64,000 bases of DNA from Phanerochaete sordida. Its lineage: Eukaryota > Basidiomycota > Agaricomycetes > Polyporales > Phanerochaetaceae. Positions 50,901 to 63,412 of the stretch are shown here, one piece after another. The notes below the pieces were generated by a model. The model made no database searches. It saw only the letters and a list, made by a program, of their open reading frames with translations, and was not told the DNA's origin. The stretch covers positions 1 to 64,000 of the forward strand of contig BPQB01000031.1 of NCBI GenBank assembly GCA_019973155.2, given 5' to 3'. The position numbers and the translations under genes were made by a program. The first letter of the stretch is position 1. The number at the start of each line of letters is the position of its first letter.

Positions 50901-52090
50901 TGTACACCAGGTCCGGTGCCTTTCATCGCGTCTGCTAAGTCGGGGAGGATCTCAAGGAATTCTGCTTTGCTCTGGTACACAGGATGGGCGGTCAGCGGTT
51001 AAGGCGGGAGCCAAATACTTGAGACGAACCTTGGCCCATATTCGGGGCTGACCCTGAGGGGTGAACTTCGAGGGCGGTGCAGGCTCGTCATGTAGGAGTT
51101 TGGCCAGAGACTTCGGGGTCGAGGTCGGCAATGGACCTGGTGGCGGTCGAACAACGTGCCATATAGTACCGTCACTCGCTACCCACCTCCCTTCTGTACG
51201 CGTAGAGCTATAGCCTGAGCAGAAACCACAGCCCGTAATAATGACGCACCTTCAGCCTCCTTGCCCTTGCCGTCCACAATATTCCGCTTCCCCACCCGCT
51301 TCCCTCTCCTGACACCTGGCTTCGCAGGAACGACCCTCTTTCTGCCATTCACAGCCTCCTTGCCGCTCGTGCTTGCGGACGCTGCGGCGGCGTTCTGCGC
51401 ATTCTGCGCACTCCGGCCGTTCTCGCCGCGTATTATGGGGGCTACACGCTTCGGTGGTGGTTTCTTCGGCAGCGGCATGGGCTCGTAGTGGTTCGACGGC
51501 GTCGGCGTCGAGCTCAGCGGAGAGAGACTCTCGTCGAAGGGGTGCGGCGCGATGGTCCGCGCACGCTTCGCGGCGGGCTGGTTGTCCGAGGTCGAGGCAC
51601 GAGCCTTGGCCGGCTTGCCGTCCTTGCCCGCCCGCTTCTGGAGCTTGGGCTTCTCGCACTTGGGCCCGGGGAGCTTGACCCAACCGGCCTCGACGTGGCA
51701 GACTCTGTCCGGGTCGCCCGAGACGGCGCACCTCTGGCAGGACGGCCTGCTCCTCGAACAGACCTGCCTGATCTTCGCGCAGTACTCGCACGGCTTCGGC
51801 GTCACGTAGAAATCGCGCTTGATGCCAGTGATAGGATGTACGGCAAACAGGAAGATGTGGTTTGGGTCGATGCGGGTGTCGTAGTGTTCCGGAAGCTGGG
51901 GAGGTCGACACAGGTGAGGCCCCCATGAACGCGTGTATTCTGGCAGAGGTTCCGCAGGGTCGAACGGAGCGAACGAGAATTCTGGATCTTCGAGTCGTCC
52001 AGTGAACGCTGACAGCCCGAGGTTGGGGTCAGGAAGGTTGCTCATATTGTCGGGTAGTGCATAGATGGGATAGGAGAAAACAAGGTCCAT
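47929..52090 (-). CDS. large protein with Zn2Cys6-like cluster and AlkB-like domain
   Basis: A long multi-exon gene starting MDLVFSYPIYALPDNM. Near residue 110 lies CEYCAKIRQVCSRSRPSC followed by QRC and, nine residues later, C: a binuclear cluster with C-x2-C-x6-C-x6-C-x2-C-x9-C spacing. A basic Ser/Pro-rich linker follows, with a disordered region at 50.0-50.7 kb. A second zinc motif is GWHCVKCGRLNVQRLLC with a further CETC. The C-terminal part resembles the AlkB-like 2-oxoglutarate/Fe(II) dioxygenases seen fused to such zinc motifs in mushrooms. The pieces are TFVYSIGDSTKIKHIFTC, IIAWHVAGSRK, RTIGMLCLGADLEL and MVHGDILLLSGDEFE, the last joined to YALHRTGMGM. In the expected HxD iron site this copy reads HVA, so catalysis is doubtful. 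Exon joins in the middle are approximate. Divergent from TGS1. Confidence 0.6.
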
Positions 52091-52160
52091 TGTTTTCTCA
52101 CAACGCCTTACGAAACAGCCAACTCCTGCCTGGGCGTCTACCCCATTACACCACCCGCCC

Positions 52161-53224
<1,064 letters not shown>

Positions 53225-53350
53225 TGCTGCAAAATACTGCTTTGTTCGAGCGTTCCCGTTGAAGGCGGGCGCCGCCACTGTGACTTTTCATGAACATTTC
53301 AACGTTCGTACCGGCATCACAGGTCATGTATTCGTGTGATCATTCATGAA

Positions 53351-54197
53351 TCAGGAGTCATCCTCCTCCACTGGAGGACGCGTCAGGCTCTTGAGTAGCT
53401 CTCCGTCGAAAGCACCTGTATACATCCACGGTGAATTCAAGATTGCATGCGCGTCTCGTTGAACACCACTCACGACCTGCGCTGCCTCTGTGCTTCCCTC
53501 GATACGCAGCGAGTGGCGAGTTGTACATAGGCGTAGGAGAGCCAGGGAAAGACGAGGTTGATGACGCAAACGAGCTCTCTAGCGAGGTCGCCGATGGCAT
53601 CGAATAGTACAGCGTCCGTGACGGCGTCGAGATAGGTGAGGACGCATACAGACTTGAGGAGAAAGCCTTCTGAGGTTGTGATTGAGATTGCTAGAGAGTG
53701 TGACAATCCAGGTCAGGACAATCTGGAGACATGAACAGACAGAACGTCCTCAACGTACCGAAGGCGTGAACGATCCCAGACGTCTCTGCGGTGGCGACTT
53801 CGGCGTCCCCGGCGCAGACTTCGCGGGCGTCGGCGGCGGTGGCAGAGCCGCCGGAGGATAGTGCAATGCATACGATGCTTGCAACACGTTCAGGCTCAGC
53901 ACGCCAAGCACACCCAACTCTGGATTACACGCGTCGCACGCGCATGAGCGTACCGCGTTTTCCACGAGATTCGCGCGACGCACCGAGGAAACACAGCCAA
54001 CGCCACCATGTCCCCCCTAGTCCATCGTAGTCGACGTAGCGGCTCCCAAGCAGAAGACGCAGGGCGGTGAACGGCGACGGGAGCGGGAGGAGGGTCGTGA
54101 CAATGAAGACCACGAGGAGGCCCAGCCCGTTCGTGCGCAGTCTGGCCACCGCTGCGCTCCGGTGCGGTTTCAGCCAGTCAAGAAGCTTTGAGGACAT
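53351..54197 (-). CDS. POM34: POM34-like nuclear pore membrane protein
   Basis: Probable pore-membrane nucleoporin (nuclear pore complex component family). N-terminus MSSKLLDWLKPHRSAAVA, then a membrane segment GLLVVFIVTTLLPLPSPF, further hydrophobic residues and, after an intron, a second one, LGVLGVLSLNVLQASYAL. The rest is a Pro/Ser-rich tail with PPQRRLGSFTPS, SSSLYASSPISTPSRTLYYS and SPTPMYNSPLAAYRGKH, the short aromatic-Pro motifs typical of fungal Pom34. An intron with donor GTGAGTGG then leads in phase to FDGELLKSLTRPPVEEDDS and the stop at 53351-53353. Two membrane helices near the N-terminus and a long soluble tail match the family. Assignment rests on architecture and motif style, so a different two-span envelope protein is possible. 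Confidence 0.6.
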
Positions 54198-54612
54198 GCT
54201 CTGCAGCGGTTCCGTGGGCGAATACGCGTCACTGAGACGAAGAAAGATCAGGATGAGGACTCGGTTCGCAAGAGAGAAGTTCGGTGCGCGAGCAGAGCGC
54301 TCGGGCGCTCACAAAAGCGTAACCCACGTGACCTTGAGCCGCGCGCCGTGGGCGCCTGATTTAAGGGGACCCCGGACACTTACGTTCGTTCGCGTGCACC
54401 CCGAGTGGACACTCTTGCATCTCGCACGTTCTCTCCACACCTTGGGCAAGTATCCGCGAATTATCGCCATAAATATGGGACAGTACATAGCGAGGAGATA
54501 AAAGAAGAGACATGATTAGGTTGTGTCTTGTGGCCGTGATAATCGAGGACGCCGCTGAGGCGTTGGGGCAGCTCGGGGAGGTATGCGGAAGTCTGGACAG
54601 CCGTGCACCCTG

Positions 54613-56644
54613 CTAGATATTCTGCTGGATATCCAGCCCGGGCTTGCGGCACTGAATCTTGTGGGATCCGGTTACCCAATCCCTGGGTACGGTCAGAGTC
54701 CTTGTGGTAAAACGATAACAAGGAACGCACTTCTCTTGACACCCCACGTTGCAGTACGCGACGCGCTGACACCCCTTGCAGATCCGCATCTTGTGGTTCG
54801 GCGCGTGCACGTTGCAAAGACACTCCTTCCAGGTGCAGCGAGCGAGGGGCGCAAAGACTGGCTCAGACGACTTGTGGCTGACGACGAGCCGGTTGAGAAC
54901 CATGCCAAGGACCTTCCAGCCGAGTACGGTCCGCGACCAGTGACCATCCGAATCCCAACCACGGGCACGCATGCGCTCGAGGTTCTTCTGAGAATCGGAA
55001 AGGCTCCGTTGGCGAATGGCGTCGAGCTCTACGTCTCGGTCGACGCTCTGGTCGCCGTCCGGGAAGAGTTGACGAAGCCTAGTTCGACAGACTGAGGCAA
55101 GTCGGCTGCAGTACGCTGTGGGACCTCGTTCAGCTAGACTGTAGCGGTTCAAGATCGCATTGATACTCACAGACATATGCGCAATCCATCGCGTCCATTG
55201 CATCCACCATATGGGCATTGATAAGGGCGATGATCGAATGTATTTGACGCTCGGGGATGAGGATCAGGACGGTGGCTGAATCATGGAGCGAATTGCTAAG
55301 AATGTCGTGAGATGAAGTGCGTCCAACAAATCGAGAGCAACTCACATAGTAAAAACAAGCTGCACAGAGAAGACGACCTTCAGTTCGTGGAAGCTCGTGC
55401 TGTGTTCTGCACACAATAAATCTCGACAGGCCGCAAGACTTCTGTATAACACCTCTCTCTGCAACCCAGTTCGCATGTCATAGGCGATATCATGACGGGG
55501 TCGTAGGCCATTCAGAGCGTCCAATAGCTTCTGCATAGTACCCGCTCCGTCCATCTTTGTGAAATCCCGCGCGAAAGTTCGGGCAATGTCACCGGCGGTG
55601 ATGGTACTTTCTGCGAGTATTTCGTTGTAGAATTTTGCGTATGCAGGGGCGATGTCAGAGTTGGGATCCTGTCTCACATGGTTCCATATATGCAGCAGCA
55701 CGGTGGAGACCTCGGCTTTGAAGCCGCGAGGGCGGTATATCCAAAGCGCCACGGCCAGGTGCGAAAGTCGAGACCCCGCTACAATGGCATCCCTGTATTC
55801 ATCCAAAATTGATTTAACTGCCCGAATAATATGACGCGGTCATGAGGCTCACCCGCTCTCGTACTGAAAAAGCATCGCCTCTTCTGCCACCAAGACTGTG
55901 GCATACCAAACCTCCTCGTAGCGGCTACCTTCGGTCTTCGGCTGAGAATCCAAGAAAGGTTCTTTGATCTCCCATAGCCTCTGCCATAAACTGTATAGCT
56001 GCGAGTACGCGTGGCGAGAGATACGCCGGATTTGACTGGCGGAGGCAGACGTCGGGTCATCTGTGAGAGCCAAAGCACAGCAGGACAAGGTCCTCTGAAG
56101 AGCGCCGATCGCCCCAACTAGATATGCCTAGAGCGTGTATGCTTTCAGTTTTCGTACAGCGAAAGGCGACTCAAGACCTACATTCACCCGATTGGCGTCC
56201 ACGCTACTGTTCACCGAGCGAATGAGGTCGTCTTTGCTGAAGCCGCAGAGATAGTTATCGAGAACAATGTACAGGATTGTCTCCATGGTCTTGTGGCTCA
56301 TGTACTCTTCCCAAGCTTGACACCGCTGAGCTGTGGTGCCGGAGATGAAGACATCATGCCAACACGAGAGCGTCACTAATCCGCCAGGCTGCCACGACCT
56401 GGCCAAGTGGGTAGCTCGCAGAGAAGCGAGTATATCTCGGAGAGAGGGCAAGCCAATCTCTTCAAGTTCAGGAAGTTCGGGGCTGAAGAGAGGGAGACGG
56501 CAGGTTTCTGGGTCACGCGGAGGCCTGTGCACATTCAGTGATCCTTAGTCAACAACTATATAGGCAAATCGAAACGCAGACTCACATATGGAGTCGCTTG
56601 GAGACTGGCCATACGCCTGGGGGAGTACTCTCGCCGACGCACAT
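54613..56644 (-). CDS. divergent MYND-type zinc finger protein, paralogue 5
   Basis: Distant member of the same family. The finger is CTWKECLCNVHAPNHK, CKGCQRVAYCNVGCQEK, then, after an intron, DWVTGSHKIQC, followed by KPGLDIQQNI and a stop at 54613-54615. Upstream blocks still recognisable are LDNYLCGFSKDDLIRS, SLWQRLWEIKEPFLDSQP and YRSLAACRDLLCAEHS. The usual AILQHHMEPW start is missing; the N-terminus MCVGESTPPGVWPVSK, joined over an intron to PPRDPETCRLPLFSPELP, is unrelated to the others. An in-frame ATG at 56686 would add 14 residues. Roughly 560 residues. It lies 28 kb from the nearest other copy, so it is probably an older duplicate. Confidence 0.68.
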
Positions 56645-57178
56645 GATGGAGGTGGTGTCGCAAAGGGCAGTGAGGTCGTCTCCCATCCACGACTGGGAAG
56701 TTGAACCAGACTCGTTCGGCCAGGAACGACAGAAGATGCCGCATTTGGTCTCAAAACCGCTGAAAGGGGAAGAGGTGGGCAACACGCAGCTGTAGGCGCC
56801 CGGGCCCGACGAGCAGAGCCATGCCAGCCCTTGCCCGCCAGCTACAAGGGCCAAAGAGCCCCGGGTTTGCGTCAGGAGTGATATTCCTGAGTCCTTTGCA
56901 GCCTCTAGCTCTGCCTTTGACGGATGAGCTTTCGTAGTAGGACAATAAACAGCACAACATACCTTGTCACACCTACCGCTGACCTGAACTCCAGGCACAG
57001 TGCAACTTTTTGAGTGCACTACTCGTGCGCAGACGAGAGAGATCACGCAACCAACGAGCAACAGAGGAGGGAGGGACTAGTGCAGGTATTAGATAACGGG
57101 GAGAACATTCTGACAGATCGAACTCGGTAGCAATCGATGCCTATGGCAAGGAACAGGCCCACCCACGTATACATTTAC
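56645..57178. other. intergenic, no gene seen
   Basis: An open minus-strand frame continues upstream of MYND paralogue 5 to about 57061. It has no ATG at its start and no family similarity, and I read it as leader or chance. The remainder is the 3' region of the M28 peptidase gene. Confidence 0.5.
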
Positions 57179-60100
57179 CTATACCCACGCGACGCCGCCG
57201 ACACAGCCCAGGAGCGTCGCGTCGACGGTGCCGCCGGTGGAGTCGTCCAGCCAGCCGTCGAGCTCCTCGAACAGCTGCATCGCGTGCCCGCCGAGGTGCT
57301 TCTCCGCGCGTTTTCCGGGCCACATCGCCTTCTCGTGGATGCCGACGAAGTCGATGCGGATGCGGCCGTCGGCGGGTGCCTCGGGTACGAGCTTCACGAG
57401 GAGATCGACGGTCCACGTGTCGTGGCCATAGAACGAGGCCTCCTTGATGTGGTGCCGCGCGTACTCGTCCGGCGGGTTGTCGTCGAGGTCCCAGCTGAGC
57501 ACGTGCGCGTCGAAGGCCACTGCGGTCCAGATGATGCTGGGGTGCTCGACCTTGAGCGTCAACTTCCTGGTGCCTGCCTCCTTGTCGATATGGTCGTTGA
57601 CCGCGCTGACTACGAAGGAGAAGTCGAGTGGGTCCATGTACTCCTCTTTGAGAGGCAGTTCCAATTTGTACGGAGTGATGAACTGAGCACCCTCGTTAGT
57701 CTGGTAACGCTTGAGTGAGGAAAGGCGCGCACCGCAGAGAAGGGGTAGATCGTGTCCCAGTCCGCGTTCCACTCGGTCATAACCACAGGAGCGGGAGGGA
57801 CACCGGGGGCACCAAAGCGCTCAGCGATATCATGGGCAAGCGCATCAAAGCCCGGCGCGCTGTCAGCGGCAGCAACGTGCAGATGCTGCTCCTGACTCGT
57901 GATCTAAGAATACAGATCAGTTATGGGCGCGACACACCGACCGGTGAAGGACTCACGTTCTCCATGTGAATAACGAACAGACGCTTCTGGTGCATAGTGT
58001 CGAAGGGGTTACGCGCGGAGAATACCGCGATGGCGACTGCGGTGACCATCGACACGATGAGGATGGACCGTGTGAGGAAGCTACGGCCGTAGCGCCGGGT
58101 GAACGGGACGAAGAGAGGGAAGAGGTACGAGCTTAGAACAGCGACGAGAGTGGCGATGATGTGCTCAGCAGGAGCCTCTGCACCCGTGCGTCCGGTCTAT
58201 CAAAATTCGAATCAGCTATGTGCACAGATATAGAAGGCCAAGCGCGACTCACCAGCGGCACAAAGACGTTCAGCACCTCGAACGCCAGTTGTGCACCGGT
58301 CGTGAGAGGGATAAACTGGCCGATAGCGTAGCTCAGGAGAGAGACATCCGGTCCTGACGAGACCACCGAGTTTAACAGGAGTGCCAAGCACAGTGGCAGA
58401 CTTGAGATGAAGAACAGAGCTGCGGAGCCAATGCCGAAGGCCTGGATGCCCCATGCCAGGGCAGACTGGACCAGCAGGAGCGAGGTGAAGACGGTCTTCT
58501 CGCGAATGTCCGGCATAAAGAGCTGGGAGATAAGGGCACCTGCCAGAGGTGTCAGCATGAGATATTTACGTCGAGAAGCTCCACGAACCTGTCAACGCGG
58601 CTGGACCGTAGAGCAGCGCGCAGGAGACCTCGACCGAGAACCAGCTCAAGGGCTTCTTCAAGACTTGCGCCATGACCAGCGCAACGACGTTCGCACCAGC
58701 GATTGCACCAACGACCGCACTGCCTATGGCGAAGAGTCCGCGCAGGTGGTCGCTGATGAAGCCTCGCGACTTCTTCAGGGCAGGAGCCGGTGCGCTGTAA
58801 GTTATCACCGAGAAGGACACGGACAGGCCGAAGACGAAGGCGTAGAGGACCTTGGCGGTATCGAAGGAATAGATGAAGAAGTGCTTGAAGCTCTGGAAGT
58901 AGACCGTGGTCGGCTTGGAGTAGCCAGCTGTCAGAGATGGAAGCGGCGATTCCGGCGAGGCAAGGTATTGTAGGAGTGCCAGAGTGTTGTCCCCCATGTG
59001 CTGTGCGAGAATGAGCACAATTTCAAGTATCACGAGGCAACGTTATGCACCTGAGCGACACCAGGCTCGATGTTCTCCACGAGATCCTATGGACAAATTA
59101 ATACTTGACATTAGCTCTAAACATTACGCGATCAGACCTTGCGCATATGGTACAGATAGCTGTTCCCAACAACAGCCATCTGCGGACTGTCAGTGAATAT
59201 TTCCGTGTATCTGGCGCCAAGCTCACATCTAATCCGGTGACGTTGAGGTATAGTTCAAACTGTCGGAAGTCCGTGCTATGGTACTACATATCAGCCGCGT
59301 TCTGCGCTCACATCGTCTGACTGACAGAGGATTGGTTACGGAAACCACTTACTCTGACATCATAACACCTGAGCTGAAGATCTCGCTCGCAACAATTGTG
59401 CCGAAGGGCCTTGAAGTAATTCAAACGTCAGTTTTCGAAACCGGATTCAGCTCTCGCATACCTCGGGACTTGAGAGTACGCCTGGATCATTTCCTCAGAC
59501 GTAGCCTATACGACAGGTCAGCGCCAGTCAACTCCCATGCACGGAGAAGGTTCACCTGGAACAGTAGCTCGGGCCCAGTGGTACCAGCAGCTACGTCACG
59601 TCAGGCACACAAGTCGTAAGAGATGGGCCGTCCTACGCACCCTCCAAGTTGATAACAGCTCTCACACTGAAAAATTGCTGTCGTTAGCGAGGCGACTGAG
59701 TTTAGAGCCGCATATACATACCTGTCGGCGATGGGGTGCTGCGTAGAGAACAGGTGCGAACCATCCTGTAACGATTCTTCGGCGTTGTTAAACACTGAGA
59801 CCAACCATCAGCTCAGTAGAGAGTAAGAGAGAGCAGTGCGTACAGAAGACGATGGAGTGCCTCGGCTCCCATTCAGGCGTGTTGATCAAGACCCGAATGC
59901 ACTCCAGCATTACACCAACAGAGAGCGCATCGTCGGCTGCGCCGGGAGACGGCAGCGTGCTGTCGAGGTGCGAGTTGATGAGCACTGCGTGCTCCTTGCC
60001 CGCCTTAGTCCCGTCCGACACGCGTACGACGATGTTCGAGAGGTTCACGTAGGTCTTGTAGAGCCGTTTCGCCATGATGTCGAACCTGCACCCCGAGATT

Positions 60101-60626
60101 CGCGTCTAGCTTGCATACGGAGGTAGCTGCGGACGTACCGATGGTGTCCACTGCCTTCCTGCCGCCATACTTCGCACTCTAGCTTGCGTCCCGGTGTCGC
60201 CTTCACGATCTCGTCACATTGTGCTTTGAGCTCTTCCGCACGAGCGACCATCCACGCATCTCCGAGAGCATGCTCGCGCGTTCCGACGGTGCGATACCCG
60301 ATGTCCTCCGAAAGGTATTTCGCGTGCGCAAGGATTTGCGCCTCCGAGATTTGTGGGAGCGACGTCTGCGGATTGACTCTGCGGGTAGGCACGTATGAGG
60401 GTGCTATGTGTGTCTCAAGAGAGCCAAGAATGACATACAAGTCTACGGTGGGCTCTGGTAGAGCTGCATATATGCACGTGAGTAAGTCCCCCGCGTGTGT
60501 GCCTCAGAGCCGCCACGCACCTCGGTGGTCTCTATATGCAAACCACGGCGCGCCAATGAGCACCGGTGCGAGGAATAGCAAAGAGCGTATTGGGCCCCAG
60601 CGAGCGCGAGTCGTGGGCGGTGCCAT
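57179..60626 (-). CDS. membrane M28 metallopeptidase, ERMP1/Pff1-like
   Basis: Zinc aminopeptidase-fold protein anchored in the ER or vacuolar membrane. N-terminus MAPPTTRARWGPIRS then a membrane segment (LLFLAPVLIGAPWFAY). The lumenal peptidase domain has NPQTSLPQISEAQILAHA, YLSEDIGYRTVGTREHA, the first zinc ligands in VLINSHLDSTLPSPGAADDA, the Glu pair in FNNAEESLQDGSHLFSTQHP, then TSEEMIQAYSQVPR, IFSSGVMMSD, TDFRQFELYLNVTG and HMGDNTLALLQYLASP. A multi-span membrane region follows (FIYSFDTAKVLYAFVFGLS, AIGSAVVGAIAGANVVALVM, GALISQLFMPDI, ALFFISSLPLCLALLLNS). A lumenal C-terminal domain ends GCVGGVAWV. About fifteen short introns, the most split gene in the window. HxD, DD and EE metal/catalytic residues are all present, so it should be active. 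Confidence 0.85.
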
Positions 60627-60978
60627 CCCGCGTAATTGCCTCACGCGAGGACTCTAGTGTCCGTCTATGTACAGTACAATCAAAGAGGTGTCGCGGACGT
60701 GCAGTGCAGCCCAACTAGATGTGAACGTCGGCTGGCAGGTCGGCGCGCTCGTCGACGGCGGTGGTGGAGAGGAAGCACGCCCGGCGATGGAGGGGGAACA
60801 CGCTCGACGTGCGGGCCCGCCGCGGTGAGATTGCGGTGACGTACGCGCGCTCTCATAAGCTCATTCGCGCGGACTTAGCGGGATTCTGCACCGGAGGCAA
60901 AAATGCGAATATAATCGAGGACAACACACGACCCAGGGCCCAAGCGAACGACATGTAATCCAAACGCGAGTGCGCACG
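60627..60978. other. short intergenic region, no gene
   Basis: Contains the promoter of the M28 peptidase gene and the 3' end of NOL8. Nothing else seen. Confidence 0.5.
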
Positions 60979-62826
60979 CTACTCGCCATCGCCGCCGCCA
61001 CCTCTCCGTCGCCTGCTCTTGATCGCCTCGCGGTGTCTCCGCTTCCAGTCCTGCGTGAGCTCGACCTTCTGTGCCTCCCACTTCTGCTTGATCTCCTCTG
61101 ACGTCTGTGTCCTGCGGAACGACCGCCAGTCCCAGCCCTTCTCCTTCGCGACGTCAAGAGGATCCTTCACACGGCCTCTGAACCCTGACCGTTCATCTCG
61201 CGGCACAGGGAAGAACAGCGGCGCCGCAGGGTCGAGCGTAAATCGCGTTTGCGCGCCTGCGATAACTGGCAGCGACACTGGCTGCGCAAGGTCGACGGCA
61301 GACGCGGTAGGTGCAGTCTGTGACGCGAAGGCGGGATCCAAGTCGTCGACGAGCTCGTCGTCTAGATCTAGGTGGCCGAGCAGAGAAAATCCGGCTGTGA
61401 GGTGTATGTTGTCAGTATCAAAGTTGCAGCGCGGTCAAAATCCACACACCTTCTTCTTCTCTGGGAGCAAAGAGATCCTTTAGCTTGGAGGGCTTCGCTG
61501 CTTGAGTAGCGACAGCAGATGCAGCTTGTGGCGGTGGGACGGAGTCCGTCGACACCGACTCCTCATCTTCTTCTTCCTCTTCCTCCTCGTCTTCCTCCTC
61601 ATCTCCCGCCCCCTCACCTTCATCGTGGGCAGCTGTCGTTGGGATAGTAGACTTCTCTGTGGCTTTTGCCGCAGGCACGAACTCGATATCGTCGTCGAAC
61701 TCGCGGTTCTGGAGCTCCTTTTCTCCAGCGAGTTCATCCATGTCGACATCCGACAAATCCTCCTCGCCACCCCAGTTCTTGTCGTCGTCGCCGAATAACG
61801 ACTGCAAGAGGCCGAGGGCGGCATTTTTCTCTTGGGTAAGGTCAGGACCTCCAGATGCCTTAGAGGTCGACGGTTTTGGTACCGCAGGCTTAGCTGTCGC
61901 GGGTGTCGGCGCAGGGATGGAGGTAGCAGGGGGAGATGCAGTTCGCGGCTTCTCTTTCGGTGCCGAGCTCTCCACTGAGGGAGCGAGCTCTTCTTCGACT
62001 TGCATGGTGTCCTCTGCCTCTTCTCCACTCTCCGCAGTCTCACTCCCCTCGTCGCTACTCTCTTCGGCCGGCTCCTCCGCCGTCTTCAGCGACACCTCCT
62101 TCCGGGGCTCGACGACCAGACTCTCGAGGAACACCCCCTTCACCTGCTGCGAGCCATACCTGAGGGGGTCGATCGTGCGTTTGCGCGCGCGCGTCGGGGG
62201 CTCCTTCGCCCGCCTCTTCCTCTCCTTCGTCTTCCCCTTGTCCTTCTCCTTTTCCTTGCTCTTCGCCTTCACCGGAGCCGCGACAATCGGCGGGGGCAGC
62301 GGGTGCTCGGGGCGCATGCGGATGGGGCGCACGAGGCGGCCGAGGGGCGTGACCTTCCACCCGCCGCGCTGCGCGACGTTCTCGGGCGTGACGAGCGACA
62401 TGTCCTCCGCGTGCACGCCCTGCACGCCGCGCGGGAGCCTGCGCCGCTTGCGCGGGGGCTCGCCGTCCTGCGCCTCGCGCTCCTTCGCCAGCCTGCCATC
62501 CCCTCCGAAATCAGCGCCACATCCCAGCACACACAAAGCACGACGCACCGCTCGCGAAAGTCCGGCTTCGCCTCGCCGAGCCGCAGCTGCGCGCCCTTCC
62601 AGGTGACGCCGCTGAGGAGGTTCATGCAGCGCGCGAGCTTCGCCTTCGTCGTCTGCAGCGTGATGTAGCCGAAGGGACGCGGGCGCCCGAGCGCGTCGTG
62701 CGCGCCGAAGCCGTCGAGGGCCGTCACGGCGCCGAACGAGCCCAGCTTCTGCGAGAGGTCCGCGGGCGTGATTGCGGGCGTGAGCCCCGAGACGTGCAGC
62801 CGCTTCGTGATGAGCTCCTCCGCCAT
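60979..62826 (-). CDS. NOL8: RRM protein of the NOL8/Nop8 type
   Basis: Nucleolar protein expected to act in 60S ribosome biogenesis. MAEELITKRLHVSGLTPAIT starts a single RRM (residues 1-90); RNP2 is RLHVSG and RNP1 is PFGYITLQ, followed by WKGAQLRLGEAKPDF. After an intron come a basic patch (PPRKRRRLPRG) and WKVTPLGRLVRPIRMRP. A Lys/Glu-rich helix, a long acidic disordered region and a poly-Glu tract around 61570-61600 follow, then FGDDDKNWGGEEDLSDVDMD. The conserved C-terminus is FFPVPRDERSGFRGRVKDPL and GWDWRSFRRTQTSEEIKQKW, ending in an Arg-rich tail. An N-terminal RRM, acidic centre and C-terminal basic helix are the NOL8 plan. Three or four exons. Confidence 0.8.
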
Positions 62827-63074
62827 TTGTGGCGTTTTCTGGGATAAATTCTAGGGTAGAGTCAGGGTTGATGCACTCAACGAGTAGCACAGGGAGGTGG
62901 CGCACTACGAGTCGACAATCGACCACACCCAGAGAGACCAGAAGATGAAGTCAAAAGGATAAATGCCGCCTCTGCAGGACCGAGGTCGGGCGCCAACTCC
63001 GAGCGCGCGACACCCGCGACTTGAACAAAATGCGAAAACCTGCTTGGCGCCACGGCTCTCTCGCTTTGATTATC

Positions 63075-63098
63075 GTCCCCTTCGGGGTGACATACGAA

Positions 63099-63129
<31 letters not shown>

Positions 63130-63190
63130 GGCCCCTGCACAAGGATGACACGCTTTCCCGGAGTGGTAGACCTACGGGTCTCAATATTTA
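63075..63190 (+). ncRNA. U6 spliceosomal snRNA
   Basis: The 5' stem-loop GTCCCCTTCGGGGTGAC is at 63075-63091. AATTGGAACG, the invariant ACAGAGA box (63113-63119), AGATTAGCATGG, and the internal stem-loop CCCCTGCACAAGGATGACAC with the catalytic bulge follow to 63153. This core is contiguous and almost identical to human U6, so there is no intron within it. The 3' part (TTTCCCGGAG onward) is unlike other U6 genes I know. No T-run follows immediately; the first TTTT is at 63215. The end at about 63190 is therefore a guess, placed after CAATATTTAT. No TATA box is seen 25-30 bases upstream. Confidence 0.93.
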
Positions 63191-63412
63191 TGCTCCTCCT
63201 TCCTACGAATCTCATTTTGCTACAGTTTCTGCAGCATATTCCTGCCTGTGGCCTCGTTCTCTTTTGTCCAGTCTCAGATCTCGGAGCGAACGTTGTGCTC
63301 TCATCTCACACGCAAGTTCAAATATGTGTGCCCAGACCCATATATTGGTATTTTATAGACTAGAAGATAGTGATGTGCATCGCAGACAAGCCAGAAACTC
63401 TTTCAACACGCT

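Noticed and set aside
56687..57061. N-terminal extension of MYND paralogue 5
   Set aside because: The open frame has no ATG at its start, no similarity to the other paralogues and an unusual Cys/Ser-rich content.
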